From positions 79,537 to 143,536 of the forward strand of contig NZ_JFKB01000012.1 of assembly GCF_002115745.1 (NCBI RefSeq): a DNA stretch of 64,000 nt. Reading direction: 5' to 3'. This document shows, piece by piece, positions 1 through 8,695 of the stretch. The notes under the pieces were generated by a model. That model did no database searches, was not told the DNA's origin, and saw only the letters and a program-made list of their open reading frames with translations. Both the position numbers and the translations under genes were made by a program. This DNA is from Thalassospira alkalitolerans. GTDB taxonomy: Bacteria > Pseudomonadota > Alphaproteobacteria > Rhodospirillales > Thalassospiraceae. Each line of letters starts with the position of its first letter. Positions within the stretch are counted from its first letter, which is position 1.

Positions 1-654
1 AGATTTGCCTTTGCTCCGATTAGATTGCTTGCCAATAATCCGCACCGCGAAATAAATGTCCATCGTTTCAGGACGTTTATTTTCAAGGAAGAACATTCAA
101 ACTTCAAAGATTTCTTTGTTCAAAATCCCAAGGATCTGGTTCTGGTCGGCACAGGATTGTTTGGCGATAACATCATTCGCGCGCATGGTGATATGAAGCC
201 CGAAATCGAAGGTGCGAGTGGGAGCGACATCACGCCAACTTTGCCATGTCTTGATACTGTGACCGAAGAACTGGTTCAGATGTATGTGCAAAAAATCATG
301 CCGCATATCGCATTTGGGCTACAGCTTGAAAAACTGACGGCTTATGAACGGATATTCTGGATCATTTCCCCGGACATGCCCGAACAAACTGCGCGGTTCC
401 GGTTGGGGGATCATTTTGTCGATGGCGCGTATTACAATGTCCATAAAAAGGCCTATGCCACGGCATTTAATATGCTCGTACATAATGTGAATAGGACTAA
501 GTTTATTATTCATCCATGGGCTGATCTTTGCAATGAAACCGGCTTTACCAAAAACGAGTTCGCTGGTAACGACAATCTGACCAATATTCACGTCAACAAG
601 GACTATTACACCTTTGCCGTTAATCAACTTTTTGAGTTGATGAAGGCGGGCTGA
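1..654 (+). CDS. SGNH/GDSL-hydrolase-like protein, N-terminus outside window (partial)
   Basis: The reading frame is open from base 1 without a convincing start, so this is the C-terminal 217 residues of a longer protein. The first in-frame start-like codon (TTG at 25) has no good ribosome binding site. Visible features are a GTGLFGDNI-like segment near the beginning, a mixed alpha/beta pattern, and a C-terminal stretch with an Asp a few residues before HVNKDYY. That Asp...His arrangement is what one expects at the end of an SGNH hydrolase fold, but no catalytic Ser block is visible in the part available. The assignment is therefore only an inference; a GSCFA-type or polysaccharide-associated esterase is equally possible. 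The gene converges on the DMT exporter that follows, with a hairpin between them. Confidence 0.4.
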   Translation, partial: RFAFAPIRLLANNPHREINVHRFRTFIFKEEHSNFKDFFVQNPKDLVLVGTGLFGDNIIRAHGDMKPEIEGASGSDITPTLPCLDTVTEELVQMYVQKIMPHIAFGLQLEKLTAYERIFWIISPDMPEQTARFRLGDHFVDGAYYNVHKKAYATAFNMLVHNVNRTKFIIHPWADLCNETGFTKNEFAGNDNLTNIHVNKDYYTFAVNQLFELMKAG

Positions 655-703
655 TGTCTCGATAACCAATTGCGATTGTTTGGGTTTATGATGCTTTACA
701 AGG

Positions 704-732
704 ATACAGGTGCGGGTCAAATGCGCCTGTAT
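704..732 (+). terminator. Hairpin terminator between convergent genes
   Basis: A ten-pair stem (704-713 with 723-732, one G-U pair) with a nine-base loop lies between the stop codons of the partial first gene and the minus-strand exporter. The downstream tract is only weakly T-rich (TTCTATTT), so termination strength is uncertain. It could serve both directions. Confidence 0.5.
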
Positions 733-734
733 TT

Positions 735-1811
735 CTATTTGTATGAGGAATAGTTTCGGGTAAATTGAAGCAATCGCCCGTCAATCACGGCCAGTCCCAA
801 ACCAATCACGATCATCCCGAAAATCTGGCGGCTTTCCAGTGTTTCCCCCAAAAACCCAACGCCCAGCAATATCGCACTGACCGGAATCAGGAAGGTCACC
901 AGCAACAGGTTGCTCGCCCCGGCACGTTTTAACAGCTGGAAATAAAGGATATAGGCCAATGCGGTGCTAAATGCCGCAATGCCCAGCACGGCCAGAATGG
1001 TTTCCGTACCCGGAAATGGCAGGTTCCATGGGGCATCGATCATGAAGCAAAGCGGGATCAACATCAGGGATGATGCGCTGGTTTGCCCGGCTGCGGTCAG
1101 GATCGGCGGGGTATCGCGGAAACGACGGCCAAACACCCCTGCACAGCCATAGGAAATTGCCGCCAGCAAGACCGCAAGCGGCGCCAGTGCTGCCAGCGGT
1201 CCAGCTTCTGCATCGGCGCCGGCCTCAGCCTCTATGCTGCTGCTAACATGCGTATTGTCATGGGCTGCATTCGTCGCAATGTCCGTCGTTGGGGCGGTTC
1301 GGGTATTGATGTTGCCGATGCTGCTGATGATATCACCGGGCAGGCCAATCACGATCACTACACCAATAAAGCCAACCAAAACGCCCAGAGTTTTGCGCCG
1401 CGTTAGTTTTTCATTTGAGGTCGCCAGATGGGCGATGATCAGGGTGAAAAGCGGTGTCGTTGCATTCAGGATGGCGGCAAGGCCACTGGCGATATGGGTC
1501 TGTCCCCAGACGATCAGGCAAAATGGCACAAGGTTATTCAACATCCCCATGACCAGAAAGCCAAGCCACAGGCGCGGATCGCGCGGAATATTGATATGGC
1601 GCAATAGCACCACCCACCACAGGATGACCGCGGCAATCGCCACCCGGCAAAGCACAAGGGTAAGCGGCGGCAAATCGACAAGCGCGATTTCGGTAAAGAA
1701 AAATGACCCGCCCCATAGAATGGAAAGCGCAATCAGCATCAACCAGCTTTGACCATCCATGCGCGGGGCCGACGTGCCGGTTTGGGGCAGCGTGCTTTTT
1801 GACAGGGGCAT
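735..1811 (-). CDS. DMT-superfamily exporter (EamA), with a hydrophilic central insert
   Basis: A polytopic inner-membrane protein of about 358 residues with two EamA repeats. The opening SILWGGSFFFTEIAL block and the repeat of membrane helices in the second half are typical of metabolite exporters of the drug/metabolite superfamily. I chose the start at 1811 (MPLSKST), preceded by an AGGAT-like ribosome binding site; an upstream TTG/ATG option at 1904 would add 31 polar residues and seems wrong. Odd feature: between the two repeats there is a roughly 45-residue Ala/Thr/Asn/Glu-rich hydrophilic segment (about 1190-1335), longer than the usual cytoplasmic connector. The LysR gene just upstream is codirectional and may regulate it. 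Substrate unknown. Confidence 0.85.
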   Translation of the reverse strand: MPLSKSTLPQTGTSAPRMDGQSWLMLIALSILWGGSFFFTEIALVDLPPLTLVLCRVAIAAVILWWVVLLRHINIPRDPRLWLGFLVMGMLNNLVPFCLIVWGQTHIASGLAAILNATTPLFTLIIAHLATSNEKLTRRKTLGVLVGFIGVVIVIGLPGDIISSIGNINTRTAPTTDIATNAAHDNTHVSSSIEAEAGADAEAGPLAALAPLAVLLAAISYGCAGVFGRRFRDTPPILTAAGQTSASSLMLIPLCFMIDAPWNLPFPGTETILAVLGIAAFSTALAYILYFQLLKRAGASNLLLVTFLIPVSAILLGVGFLGETLESRQIFGMIVIGLGLAVIDGRLLQFTRNYSSYK

Positions 1812-2053
1812 TTTCGCAGATCCTGTGGGAAGTGGTTTGTGCCGGATTACATTGTGGGGGCGATTAAATTTCGGGTTCAGGGCAATCCAGCTCTTCGTGG
1901 TCATATCCGGGTTCCGTCATATCAGGTTGGTGACAGGATGGATGTTAGAGCACGATCATTGTGCTGACTGGCCAGATTCGGACTTCAACGGTGACAAAGA
2001 CAGGGTCGTTGCCCGGTTTTCGGTGCGCATCGTGGCCATGATCAGGATGATGG

Positions 2054-2965
2054 TCAGGCGAATAGCCGCATCCCACGTTCGGCCGCCATTTTGAAACTGC
2101 TAACCACATGTTCGGCCAATGCATCCTCGGCCGGGCCGGTCGCCCCCCGTTTGGCAAGCGTCATGCGGTATTCGCCAAGTTCAGGCAGGCCATGACGGGC
2201 ATCAAGATGGATCAATCGATCCGATATGACACTGATCGGGACCGGGCAGATGGCAAGGTCGGCCTCTGTCGCAGCGATTTGGGCCTGACAGAACTCGCTG
2301 GTATAGGCGACGCGATAATTGATTCCTGTCTCGTCAAGCGCCCGCAATGCCATGGCCCGCCAATAACATCCCGGCTCGGCCAGGGCGACGGGCAGGGGGT
2401 GCTTTTCAATCGCGGCCCCATGCCGCGCACCAAGCCAGACAAGCGGTTCACTATGGATCGGTGGTTGTGGGTCAAGTTCCGGGTCAAAGCTGAAAACGGC
2501 GATATCGGTCGTGCCCTCGGCAACGCGTTTGCGCAGGCTGGCGGTTGGCCCCAGAAAGACGTCAACTTCGATATGCGGATGGCTGGCAGCGAAACGACGC
2601 AGGATTTCGGGAATGGCAATAATGCCGTTATCGTTGGGAACGCCCAATTGCACTGTGCCGGTAAATTCGGGGGCGCGAAAGCGTGACATTGCCTCGTCAT
2701 TTAGTCGAAGCAGACGGCGTGCATAACCCAGCAAAACCTCGCCATCTGGCGTCAGGCGTACCCGACGGGTTTCGCGTTCAAACAGGCTGCGGCCGACAAT
2801 TTCTTCGAGCTTTTTGACCTGCAGGCTGATTGCGGATGCGCTGCGGTTGACCCGTTCTGCTGCGCGGGAAAAGTTTCCGGTCTCGCAGATCGCAACAAAG
2901 GTGCGTGCCAGATCCAGATCAAGGTTGGGCAGGGCAACGGGGAACGAAGACATGATTTTTGCCAT
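2054..2965 (-). CDS. LysR-family transcriptional regulator
   Basis: A 303-residue protein of normal LysR length. The N-terminal winged helix-turn-helix (residues about 15-75) contains ARTFVAICETGNFSRAAERV and SAISLQVKKLE, the hallmark DNA-binding pattern, followed by the FERETRRVRLTPDGE wing. The remainder is the periplasmic-binding-like effector domain. The start is the ATG at 2965, although an ATG four codons later is possible. It sits upstream of and codirectional with a DMT exporter and is divergent from the DUF1127 and D-2-hydroxyacid dehydrogenase genes. A short dyad in the divergent intergenic region is a candidate operator. The effector cannot be told from sequence. Confidence 0.9.
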   Translation of the reverse strand: MAKIMSSFPVALPNLDLDLARTFVAICETGNFSRAAERVNRSASAISLQVKKLEEIVGRSLFERETRRVRLTPDGEVLLGYARRLLRLNDEAMSRFRAPEFTGTVQLGVPNDNGIIAIPEILRRFAASHPHIEVDVFLGPTASLRKRVAEGTTDIAVFSFDPELDPQPPIHSEPLVWLGARHGAAIEKHPLPVALAEPGCYWRAMALRALDETGINYRVAYTSEFCQAQIAATEADLAICPVPISVISDRLIHLDARHGLPELGEYRMTLAKRGATGPAEDALAEHVVSSFKMAAERGMRLFA

Positions 2966-3031
2966 ATGTATGAGGTTTTCTAATGAGTGAGTTTAGATCT
3001 TCTCGTTTGCCTCATCAATAAGAAATGCTCA

Positions 3032-3046
3032 TCATTCTGATAATGA
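3032..3046. promoter_or_regulatory. Candidate LysR operator dyad
   Basis: A perfect five-base inverted repeat TCATT-N5-AATGA lies in the 112-bp gap between the divergent LysR gene and the DUF1127 gene. Position and A/T-rich symmetry fit a LysR site, but five-base arms are short and chance occurrence is possible. Confidence 0.3.
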
Positions 3047-3077
3047 ATGTTTGAATTTCTCATAAAAGGATGAAGCG

Positions 3078-3365
3078 GTGATGGCAACACATGTTTCTTG
3101 TGAACAAAATAACCCGGTCGGTGTGATTGCCACGGGCCGGGCAATCGGTATCTGGCAGAAGGTCGCCATTCGCTTGGCGCAATGGCAGCGACGTCAGGCC
3201 GAGCGTCGGACGATTGAGACTCTGCTGGCGATGGAGGACTGGTTGCTGCGCGATGTGACAGGGTTGGAAAAAGCCGATGTTATTGCAGCCAAGCGCAGTC
3301 AGGCAACGAACTGGGGCAATCACCAGTGGCGTCTTGCGGATTATATGCGCAACCGCCAGAGGTAA
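3078..3365 (+). CDS. DUF1127-domain small protein
   Basis: A 95-residue basic protein. The middle holds the DUF1127 pattern: an Arg/Gln-rich helix (QWQRRQAERRTIETLL) followed by MEDWLLRDVTGLEKADV, equivalent to the family's L-D-D-x-L-L-x-D-I-G-L core. DUF1127 proteins are short and common in alphaproteobacteria; some have been linked to phosphate homeostasis, RNA turnover or stress, so no specific role is claimed here. The N-terminal 35 residues are longer than in minimal members. It lies divergent to LysR and 144 bp ahead of a D-2-hydroxyacid dehydrogenase, so all three may be co-controlled. Confidence 0.75.
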   Translation: MMATHVSCEQNNPVGVIATGRAIGIWQKVAIRLAQWQRRQAERRTIETLLAMEDWLLRDVTGLEKADVIAAKRSQATNWGNHQWRLADYMRNRQR

Positions 3366-3509
3366 TGGATGTTCAAGAGCCCGTCACATCATCATGCCGA
3401 TCCGGGGGAACCGGCTTGCACGCATATTCGCGGGGTGCGAGTATCTGTGAAAGTGCTGTCATTGTGGTGCAGAACGCCGTTATATACGGCAAAATATAGC
3501 GGGGATTTG

Positions 3510-4487
3510 ATGAAGATTACCATTCTTGACGACTATCTCGACAGCATTCGCCATTTGCCCTGTTTTGCCAAACTGGCCGGGTTTGATGTGTCGATCCTGA
3601 CAGAAAAATATGATGACCCGGCAAAACTGTCGCTGGCAATCGGCGATAGCGATGCCCTGGCGCTGTTTCGCGAGCGGACGAAAATCACCGATGAATTGCT
3701 GGCCGGTTTGCCGAAATTGAAATTGATCAGCCAGCGCAGCGTTTTCCCCCATATCGATGTCGATGCATGCACCAAACGCGGAGTTTTGCTGTGTTCAAAA
3801 CAAGGGGCCGGTAAAAAGCCATCCTATGCGGCGGCAGAAATGACATGGGCGTTGATCATGGCATCCGCGCGTCAGATCGTTGAACAAAACGCATCTCTTA
3901 GGGCCGGAAAATGGCAGATGGGGATCGGCAAGACATTGCGGGGGCGCACCCTTGGTATTTTGGGGTATGGCAAGGTTTCGCGTGTGGTTGCCGGTTATGC
4001 CAAGGCATTCGGGATGAATGTTGTGATCTGGGCGTCGGAGGCATCGCGCAAGGCCGCGTCTGAGGATGGCTGGGACGTTGCGCCATCCCGTGCGGCATTT
4101 TTTGCCAAGCCCGATATCATCACGGTGCATATGCGCTTGACCCCGGAAACGAGTGGGGTGATTAGCGGTGATGATCTGGCGCAGATGCGACCTGATAGCT
4201 TGTTTGTCAATACGTCGCGTGCCGGGTTGGTGGTGCCAGGCGCATTGTTGGCAGCCCTTGATGCCGGGCGTCCGGGCAAGGCAGCGGTGGATGTTTTGGA
4301 TGTTGAGCCGTTGACCGATTTTAACGATCGATTTGCCAATCATCCCAATGTTCTGGCGACCCCGCATGTCGGTTTCGTCACCGAGGACGAGTTGGATATG
4401 CAGTTTGGCGATATTTTCGATCAGATCATCGGTTATGCCAATGGTGATCCGATCAATATGATCAATCCGGATGTCTGGAAAGCTTAG
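3510..4487 (+). CDS. D-isomer-specific 2-hydroxyacid dehydrogenase
   Basis: A 325-residue NAD(P)-dependent oxidoreductase. It has the two-domain D-2-hydroxyacid dehydrogenase layout: an N-terminal substrate domain, then the nucleotide-binding segment GRTLGILGYGKVS, and the catalytic triad residues in NTSRAGLV (Arg), DVLDVEP (Glu) and ATPHVGF (His). The start is the ATG at 3510 (MKITILDDY), which matches family N-termini; the frame is open further upstream but that part is not protein-like. Slight oddity: the dinucleotide loop reads G-Y-G-K-V-S, so the third glycine is replaced by serine. It likely reduces or oxidises a small 2-oxo/2-hydroxy acid. Its promoter region is shared with DUF1127 and LysR. 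Confidence 0.9.
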   Translation: MKITILDDYLDSIRHLPCFAKLAGFDVSILTEKYDDPAKLSLAIGDSDALALFRERTKITDELLAGLPKLKLISQRSVFPHIDVDACTKRGVLLCSKQGAGKKPSYAAAEMTWALIMASARQIVEQNASLRAGKWQMGIGKTLRGRTLGILGYGKVSRVVAGYAKAFGMNVVIWASEASRKAASEDGWDVAPSRAAFFAKPDIITVHMRLTPETSGVISGDDLAQMRPDSLFVNTSRAGLVVPGALLAALDAGRPGKAAVDVLDVEPLTDFNDRFANHPNVLATPHVGFVTEDELDMQFGDIFDQIIGYANGDPINMINPDVWKA

Positions 4488-4590
4488 GGTCAGCTAAGGC
4501 GGGGGGCGTCGAAGTAGCAGCTTGATGCTGTAACCCGACGGCAAATCCACCGGGCATGGAAAATCCCCGTTGGGAAAATGCCCGCATACG

Positions 4591-4625
4591 AAAACGGCCA
4601 CTTGCAGGGGATGCAGCGGCCGTTT
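4591..4625 (-). terminator. Hairpin terminator for the downstream minus-strand exporter
   Basis: An eight-pair outer stem (4592-4599 with 4618-4625) with additional internal pairing lies directly beyond the exporter stop codon; reading on the minus strand the stem ends in TTTT. The convergent dehydrogenase also ends nearby. Confidence 0.5.
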
Positions 4626-4630
4626 GATGT

Positions 4631-5542
4631 TTATGCCTTGGTTTCTGCTTGGGCTTGTGCCCTGGCGCGGCTGCCGGGCAATCGGGCAAAGATCGTGATG
4701 TTGCCAAGGAAGATCATGACAAGCCCGGTGGCACCAATCGGCGTCCAGACATAACCTTCGAGGAAGGTTGAAACCGTCAGGGCAACGACGGGGAACAGGA
4801 CGGTGACATAGGCCGCGCGGCCCGCACCCACCCGATGCACCAGCGCAAGATAGGCGATAAAGGCAACGACCGATCCCGGAATGGCCAGATAAAGCAAGCC
4901 ACCGATATAAATCGGGTCGGTCGGCATGACCGGTGTTTGACCCCGTAACAGGGCATAGACCAGCAGCAATACCGCACCATAGGCCATGCCGCGTGCAACG
5001 GCATCCCGGTTGGGAATGCCCATCTTGTTTAATTTGACCGATACCATGTTGCCGCAACTAAAAACTGCCGTGCCGCCAAGCGCAAACAAAAGGCCGGTTA
5101 TGGCATGTGGATTATGCGACAGGGCGGATAGCTGATTGGCAAACAGGCAGGCAATCCCGCCAAGACCAAAAGCCGCACCAAAGACAAAGCGAAGACCGGG
5201 GCGCTGACCATAAAACGCCCAATTGCCAAGCGCATTGAAAATGGTTGAAGTGGTGAAAATCACCGCAACGATCCCCGACGCGATATAGCTTGTTGCTGAA
5301 TACATCAGAATAAAATTGATGCCAAACAGCCCGCAGCCCAGAAGTACGATCCATGGATGCGCCTGCCAGGGCACCGGGCGCCATTTACGCGAGATCAGCA
5401 AGAAACCGCATAGGACAATGGCCGCCAGCGCAAAGCGGTAAAAGATTGAAAATTCGATCGGGATCGGCCCGATTTGCAGTTTGATGGCGTACCAGGTAAA
5501 TCCCCAGCAGGCCGTAACGATCATGAAAAGCAGGGCGGTCAT
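4631..5542 (-). CDS. DMT-superfamily exporter (EamA)
   Basis: About 303 residues with ten predicted membrane segments in two EamA repeats; TACWGFTWYAIKLQIG opens the first, and the second repeat ends in a basic Arg/Ala/Gln-rich tail. I place the start at 5542 (MTALLFM), with GGAG about 11 bases upstream; an earlier start at 5638 would add a Pro/Arg-rich leader unlike the family. It is convergent with the hydroxyacid dehydrogenase and divergent from the LysR gene at 5959, from which it is separated by about 400 bp. The substrate is not predictable; family members export amino acids, nucleobases or other metabolites. Confidence 0.85.
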   Translation of the reverse strand: MTALLFMIVTACWGFTWYAIKLQIGPIPIEFSIFYRFALAAIVLCGFLLISRKWRPVPWQAHPWIVLLGCGLFGINFILMYSATSYIASGIVAVIFTTSTIFNALGNWAFYGQRPGLRFVFGAAFGLGGIACLFANQLSALSHNPHAITGLLFALGGTAVFSCGNMVSVKLNKMGIPNRDAVARGMAYGAVLLLVYALLRGQTPVMPTDPIYIGGLLYLAIPGSVVAFIAYLALVHRVGAGRAAYVTVLFPVVALTVSTFLEGYVWTPIGATGLVMIFLGNITIFARLPGSRARAQAQAETKA

Positions 5543-5958
5543 AGGGTTCAAGGGCTCCGGTGGTGGCGACTCATGGCGTTGATTGCCAGGCCGTTGTGCC
5601 CGTTTGAGGCGGGCCGTAAAAAGGGGCATGTCACGCATATGTGGGGCATGTCGTGTTTCTGCTTATAGCGCGCTTTATCTTTGCCCGGCTTTCACGATCT
5701 TGCGGTGTTTTGGGCGATGGTGAAGTGGTGGGGAAATCGATGTGTCAGCAGTTCATTGCCAACACATTGGCCACAGATTTTGGCAAAATGGCTATGCCTT
5801 TGCGATCACGATCCATATGATCCGGGCGAAAGTCCGGGAAAAGAACGCGGATTGCCGTTACGACTGCCAGGGGGCGGTGATTGCCGTTGCGTGACAATAA
5901 AGTTGGGACTGAAGAGGGCAATGGATGGGGTTGGAATTGAACGGGGGAGGATTTTCAA
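5543..5958. other. Intergenic region between divergent exporter and LysR gene
   Basis: About 416 bp without a supported gene. A 93-codon open frame (5681-5962) runs into the LysR start but has no family-like composition. A ten-base direct repeat GATTGCCGTT occurs at 5850 and 5879. A GGGGGAGGA ribosome binding site for the LysR gene sits at its right end. Confidence 0.5.
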
Positions 5959-6882
5959 ATGAACGGTGATTGGCAACCTGAACTGCGCGCCTTACGATAT
6001 TTTGTGTGTATTGCAGAAGAAAAAAGTTTCACCCGGGCGGCCAACCGGCTGCGCATTGCCCAACCGGCACTGAGCCGTCAGATCAAGCGCATGGAAGAGG
6101 ATCTGAAAGTTCCGCTGTTTACGCGCAGCGTGCGCGGCACGGAATTGACCGAAGCAGGTGAAATCTTGCTGCGCCGGGCCTATCTGATTTTTAATCAGGT
6201 TCAGCAAACCCACCATGACGTCACGATCCATTCGACGCATTTGGGCGGGGTGGTTTCGGTCGGGATGCCCCCGACACCCGGCGAATTTATCGTGCCTCGC
6301 CTGCTGGAACGCAGCGCCGAGCTTTACCCCGATATCGAATTGCGATTCCACGAAGGTTTTAGTGCCGATCTTGAACAAAAGATGGCCAATAATGAGATCG
6401 GGGTTGCGGTGATGCATGAACCGACCCCGCGCGACGACATCCAGATCAAGGAATTGCTTGTCGAACATCTTTGCCTGATCGGTAAACAGGGTACGTTGAC
6501 CAAACCCGATTATAGCTTTGCCGAGGCGGCGTCATATCCGCTTGTGATGCCGAGTCGTCCGAACTTCTTGCGTATTCTGGTCGATAGTTACGCCGAAGAA
6601 TATGATGTTTCCCTTAATATCGTGACCCGTTCAGACGGGATTGGACACACCAAATCACTGGTGCGATATGGTCAGGGTTTCACCATTTTGACCTATGGCG
6701 CGGTGATATCGGATGTCCAGAATGGATTGTTGCAGGCCGTCCCGATCAAGGACCCGGAAATCACGTGGAAACTCTGCGTTGCAATGCGGACCGATCAGGG
6801 ACGTAAAAAAACACTTTCCGTTATTGAAAGCCTGATCCAGGACATCGTGCGTGATCTTGTTGCCGATGGTGTCTGGAGATAG
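5959..6882 (+). CDS. LysR-family regulator, probable controller of the adjacent TRAP/catabolic cluster
   Basis: A 307-residue LysR protein. The winged HTH is clear: LRYFVCIAEEKSFTRAANRL, then AQPALSRQIKRMEEDL and a VRGTELTEAGE wing, followed by the effector domain (GVVSVGMPPTPGEFIVPRLL onward), close to the NAC/CbbR/CatM-type of aromatic-pathway regulators. The ATG at 5959 follows a strong GGGGGAGGA site. It is codirectional with and 157 bp upstream of the TRAP binding-protein gene, and a perfect seven-base dyad lies in that gap, so local activation of the TRAP-catabolic operon is the natural reading. The inducer is unknown. Confidence 0.9.
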   Translation: MNGDWQPELRALRYFVCIAEEKSFTRAANRLRIAQPALSRQIKRMEEDLKVPLFTRSVRGTELTEAGEILLRRAYLIFNQVQQTHHDVTIHSTHLGGVVSVGMPPTPGEFIVPRLLERSAELYPDIELRFHEGFSADLEQKMANNEIGVAVMHEPTPRDDIQIKELLVEHLCLIGKQGTLTKPDYSFAEAASYPLVMPSRPNFLRILVDSYAEEYDVSLNIVTRSDGIGHTKSLVRYGQGFTILTYGAVISDVQNGLLQAVPIKDPEITWKLCVAMRTDQGRKKTLSVIESLIQDIVRDLVADGVWR

Positions 6883-6891
6883 TTACAAAGC

Positions 6892-6918
6892 CTATCTATA
6901 CCGAAAAGGCATGGATAG
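6892..6918. promoter_or_regulatory. Imperfect inverted repeat downstream of the LysR gene
   Basis: Eleven-base arms (6892-6902 and 6908-6918) with a GAAAA loop, one mismatch and one G-U pair. There is no T tract after it, so it may be a weak RNA stem at the LysR 3' end or part of a compound operator with the dyad that follows immediately. Confidence 0.35.
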
Positions 6919-6944
6919 CATAATTACACAGTATTTGAATTATG
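6919..6944. promoter_or_regulatory. Candidate LysR-type operator (CATAATT-N12-AATTATG)
   Basis: A perfect seven-base dyad with a 12-bp spacer lies 96 bp upstream of the TRAP binding-protein start and 37 bp after the LysR stop. Symmetric A/T-rich arms containing a T-N-A core are the usual form of LysR-type boxes. Confidence 0.45.
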
Positions 6945-7039
6945 GATCAGGACGCTTTTAATCGAAGGCGGACCGGGCCCCAAATGGGGGTCATTCAAAA
7001 GATGTTCAATGGCGCACCAATAGCGCCCAGGGAGGAAAT

Positions 7040-8077
7040 ATGACCGGATTTTATAACCGAAGCGTTTTCGGTTCCGTTGCTGTTGCGACACTTGCCATTG
7101 GTATTGCGACCTCAGCCTTTGTCAACGACGCGGCTGCGGACACGTATAAATGGCTGACTTTCAAGCCGCAGGGTGCAGGTGATGCCCAAGCCATTTCGAC
7201 CCAGTGGTTTGTTGATGAATTCAAAAAACGCACCGGTGGCAAGCACGAGATAGAGGTTTTTTGGGGCGGAAGTGTCGCGAAGACCCGTGAAATTCCGGAT
7301 GCACTTTCTGCCAATGTTGGTGATTTTGGCGATATCATTACGCCGTATTTTGCCGATAAATTTCCGCTGAATAATGCAGTCGGTTTCTTTATCCCGCAGC
7401 CAAATTCGACCATCGAAATTGCTCATTTGATGGAAAAATGGCATGCGAAATATCCGCAATTTGCCGAGGAATTGGCGAATTACAATCTGAAAGCAGTTGG
7501 TTTCCGTCCGCTTGAAAGCTATGGCCTGTTGTGCACATCCCCGATCCGTTCGCTTGCGGATCTTAAGGGCAAGCGTATCCGGACTTATGGCTTTGCCTAT
7601 CCGGCACTGGTCGAGGCACTTGGTGCGTCACCGGTTTCGATTGCAACCGCCGAGGCTTATGAGGCGCTTGAAACCAATATTCTTGATTGTACGCCGATTG
7701 GTCCGGCACTTGCCTATGGCTGGAAATACGATGAAGTTGCCAAATATTACATCGAAATCCCGCTTGGGGCATCGTTTGGCCATTTGATCGCGATGAGCCT
7801 TGATACCTATAATGCAATGGATGATGAGACGCGCGCCGTTGTTGACAAGCTTGGCAATGAATATGCCGAGGATTACAACGCCGAACTTGAAAAAACCATT
7901 GCCGAGGTTCGCGCCGGTTGGGGTGCCAAAGGGGTGGAAGTTATTCCATTCCCGAAAGACGAGCTGATTTCTGTCATCGACGACGAGCGTATTCAGGCTG
8001 TGCGTCAGGAATGGATCAGCCGCGCCGAAGCCGCCGGTCTTCCGGTTGATGAGATTGTTTCCGAACTCAAATTCTAA
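7040..8077 (+). CDS. TRAP transporter periplasmic binding protein (DctP family), system 1
   Basis: 345 residues. An N-terminal signal peptide (hydrophobic stretch to about residue 33, AAA-D cleavage region) is followed by a DctP fold: EFKKRTGGKHEIEVFWGG near the start, LKGKRIRTYGFAYPALVEALGA in the middle (the family's conserved Arg that binds the substrate carboxylate lies in the RIRT segment) and the long C-terminal helices. AGGGAGGAAAT precedes the ATG. It is the first gene of a TRAP system followed by small and large permeases and then catabolic enzymes, so the ligand is probably the substrate of those enzymes: a carboxylate, perhaps lactone or aromatic-derived. A strong hairpin follows the gene. 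Confidence 0.92.
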   Translation: MTGFYNRSVFGSVAVATLAIGIATSAFVNDAAADTYKWLTFKPQGAGDAQAISTQWFVDEFKKRTGGKHEIEVFWGGSVAKTREIPDALSANVGDFGDIITPYFADKFPLNNAVGFFIPQPNSTIEIAHLMEKWHAKYPQFAEELANYNLKAVGFRPLESYGLLCTSPIRSLADLKGKRIRTYGFAYPALVEALGASPVSIATAEAYEALETNILDCTPIGPALAYGWKYDEVAKYYIEIPLGASFGHLIAMSLDTYNAMDDETRAVVDKLGNEYAEDYNAELEKTIAEVRAGWGAKGVEVIPFPKDELISVIDDERIQAVRQEWISRAEAAGLPVDEIVSELKF

Positions 8078-8094
8078 GCCAATCATGTGTTGAA

Positions 8095-8124
8095 GGTTCC
8101 GGGGCGATATTTTGCCCCGGAACC
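8095..8124 (+). promoter_or_regulatory. Intercistronic hairpin between binding protein and small permease
   Basis: An eleven-pair GC-rich stem (8095-8105 with 8114-8124) with an eight-base loop, not followed by a T tract. It may protect the upstream mRNA or partly terminate, giving more binding protein than permease. The second TRAP operon has a comparable stem at the same place. Confidence 0.6.
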
Positions 8125-8176
8125 CTAATACGACGGTTGTGCCCGGAGTTTCGGGGGATTAGCGGAGATTATCCCA

Positions 8177-8695
8177 ATGTCGATGTTTGACCGGATCTGG
8201 CGTTTATACGGCAGGTTCCTGCGGGGATGTGGCTTTGTTGCCGGTTACATCACCTTTGCGATGATGTTGTTGGTTATAGCCAATGCCGTATCGCGATTTT
8301 TGTTTAATGCGCCGGTTTCTGGCGCGCTTGAAATTACCGAAACCATGCTGACGGTGCTGATCTTTTTGTCATTGGCACTGACGCAACATGAAGACGGCCA
8401 CATCAAGGTGGTTGTTCTGACCCAGCACCTTCCAAAGGTTTTGCGCAAGGTGGTTCGTCTTTTTGCTTTGGCGTTGGGGGCTGTTTTCTTTGTCTGGTGC
8501 ACCAAGGCCGGGTGGGAATATGCGGCAAAATCGCTGGCCATTGGCGAACAGCAGTGGGGCGCAGTGCGGTATCCATTATATCCGGTCAAATTCATGATTT
8601 TCTTTGGTCTGGGCTTGCTGGCGATCCAGTTCACCCTCGATTTCCTGCGTGAAGCGCTGGGAATTACGATAAATGAGGAGCCCGTAAAACAATGA
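8177..8695 (+). CDS. TRAP transporter small permease (DctQ family), system 1
   Basis: 172 residues with four membrane segments (about 20-40, 55-75, 95-115, 135-155), the standard DctQ layout. Family landmarks include NAVSRFLFNAPVSGALEITE, the ALTQHEDGHIKV loop and the C-terminal membrane segment. The last codons overlap the large-permease start by four bases (ATGA), a sign of translational coupling. It forms the membrane complex with the DctM protein that takes ligand from the upstream binding protein and uses a sodium or proton gradient. Confidence 0.92.
   Translation: MSMFDRIWRLYGRFLRGCGFVAGYITFAMMLLVIANAVSRFLFNAPVSGALEITETMLTVLIFLSLALTQHEDGHIKVVVLTQHLPKVLRKVVRLFALALGAVFFVWCTKAGWEYAAKSLAIGEQQWGAVRYPLYPVKFMIFFGLGLLAIQFTLDFLREALGITINEEPVKQ

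Noticed and set aside
5681..5962. 93-codon plus-strand frame upstream of LysR
   Set aside because: No recognisable family, overlaps the LysR start and its ribosome site, and has atypical Trp/Cys-rich composition.
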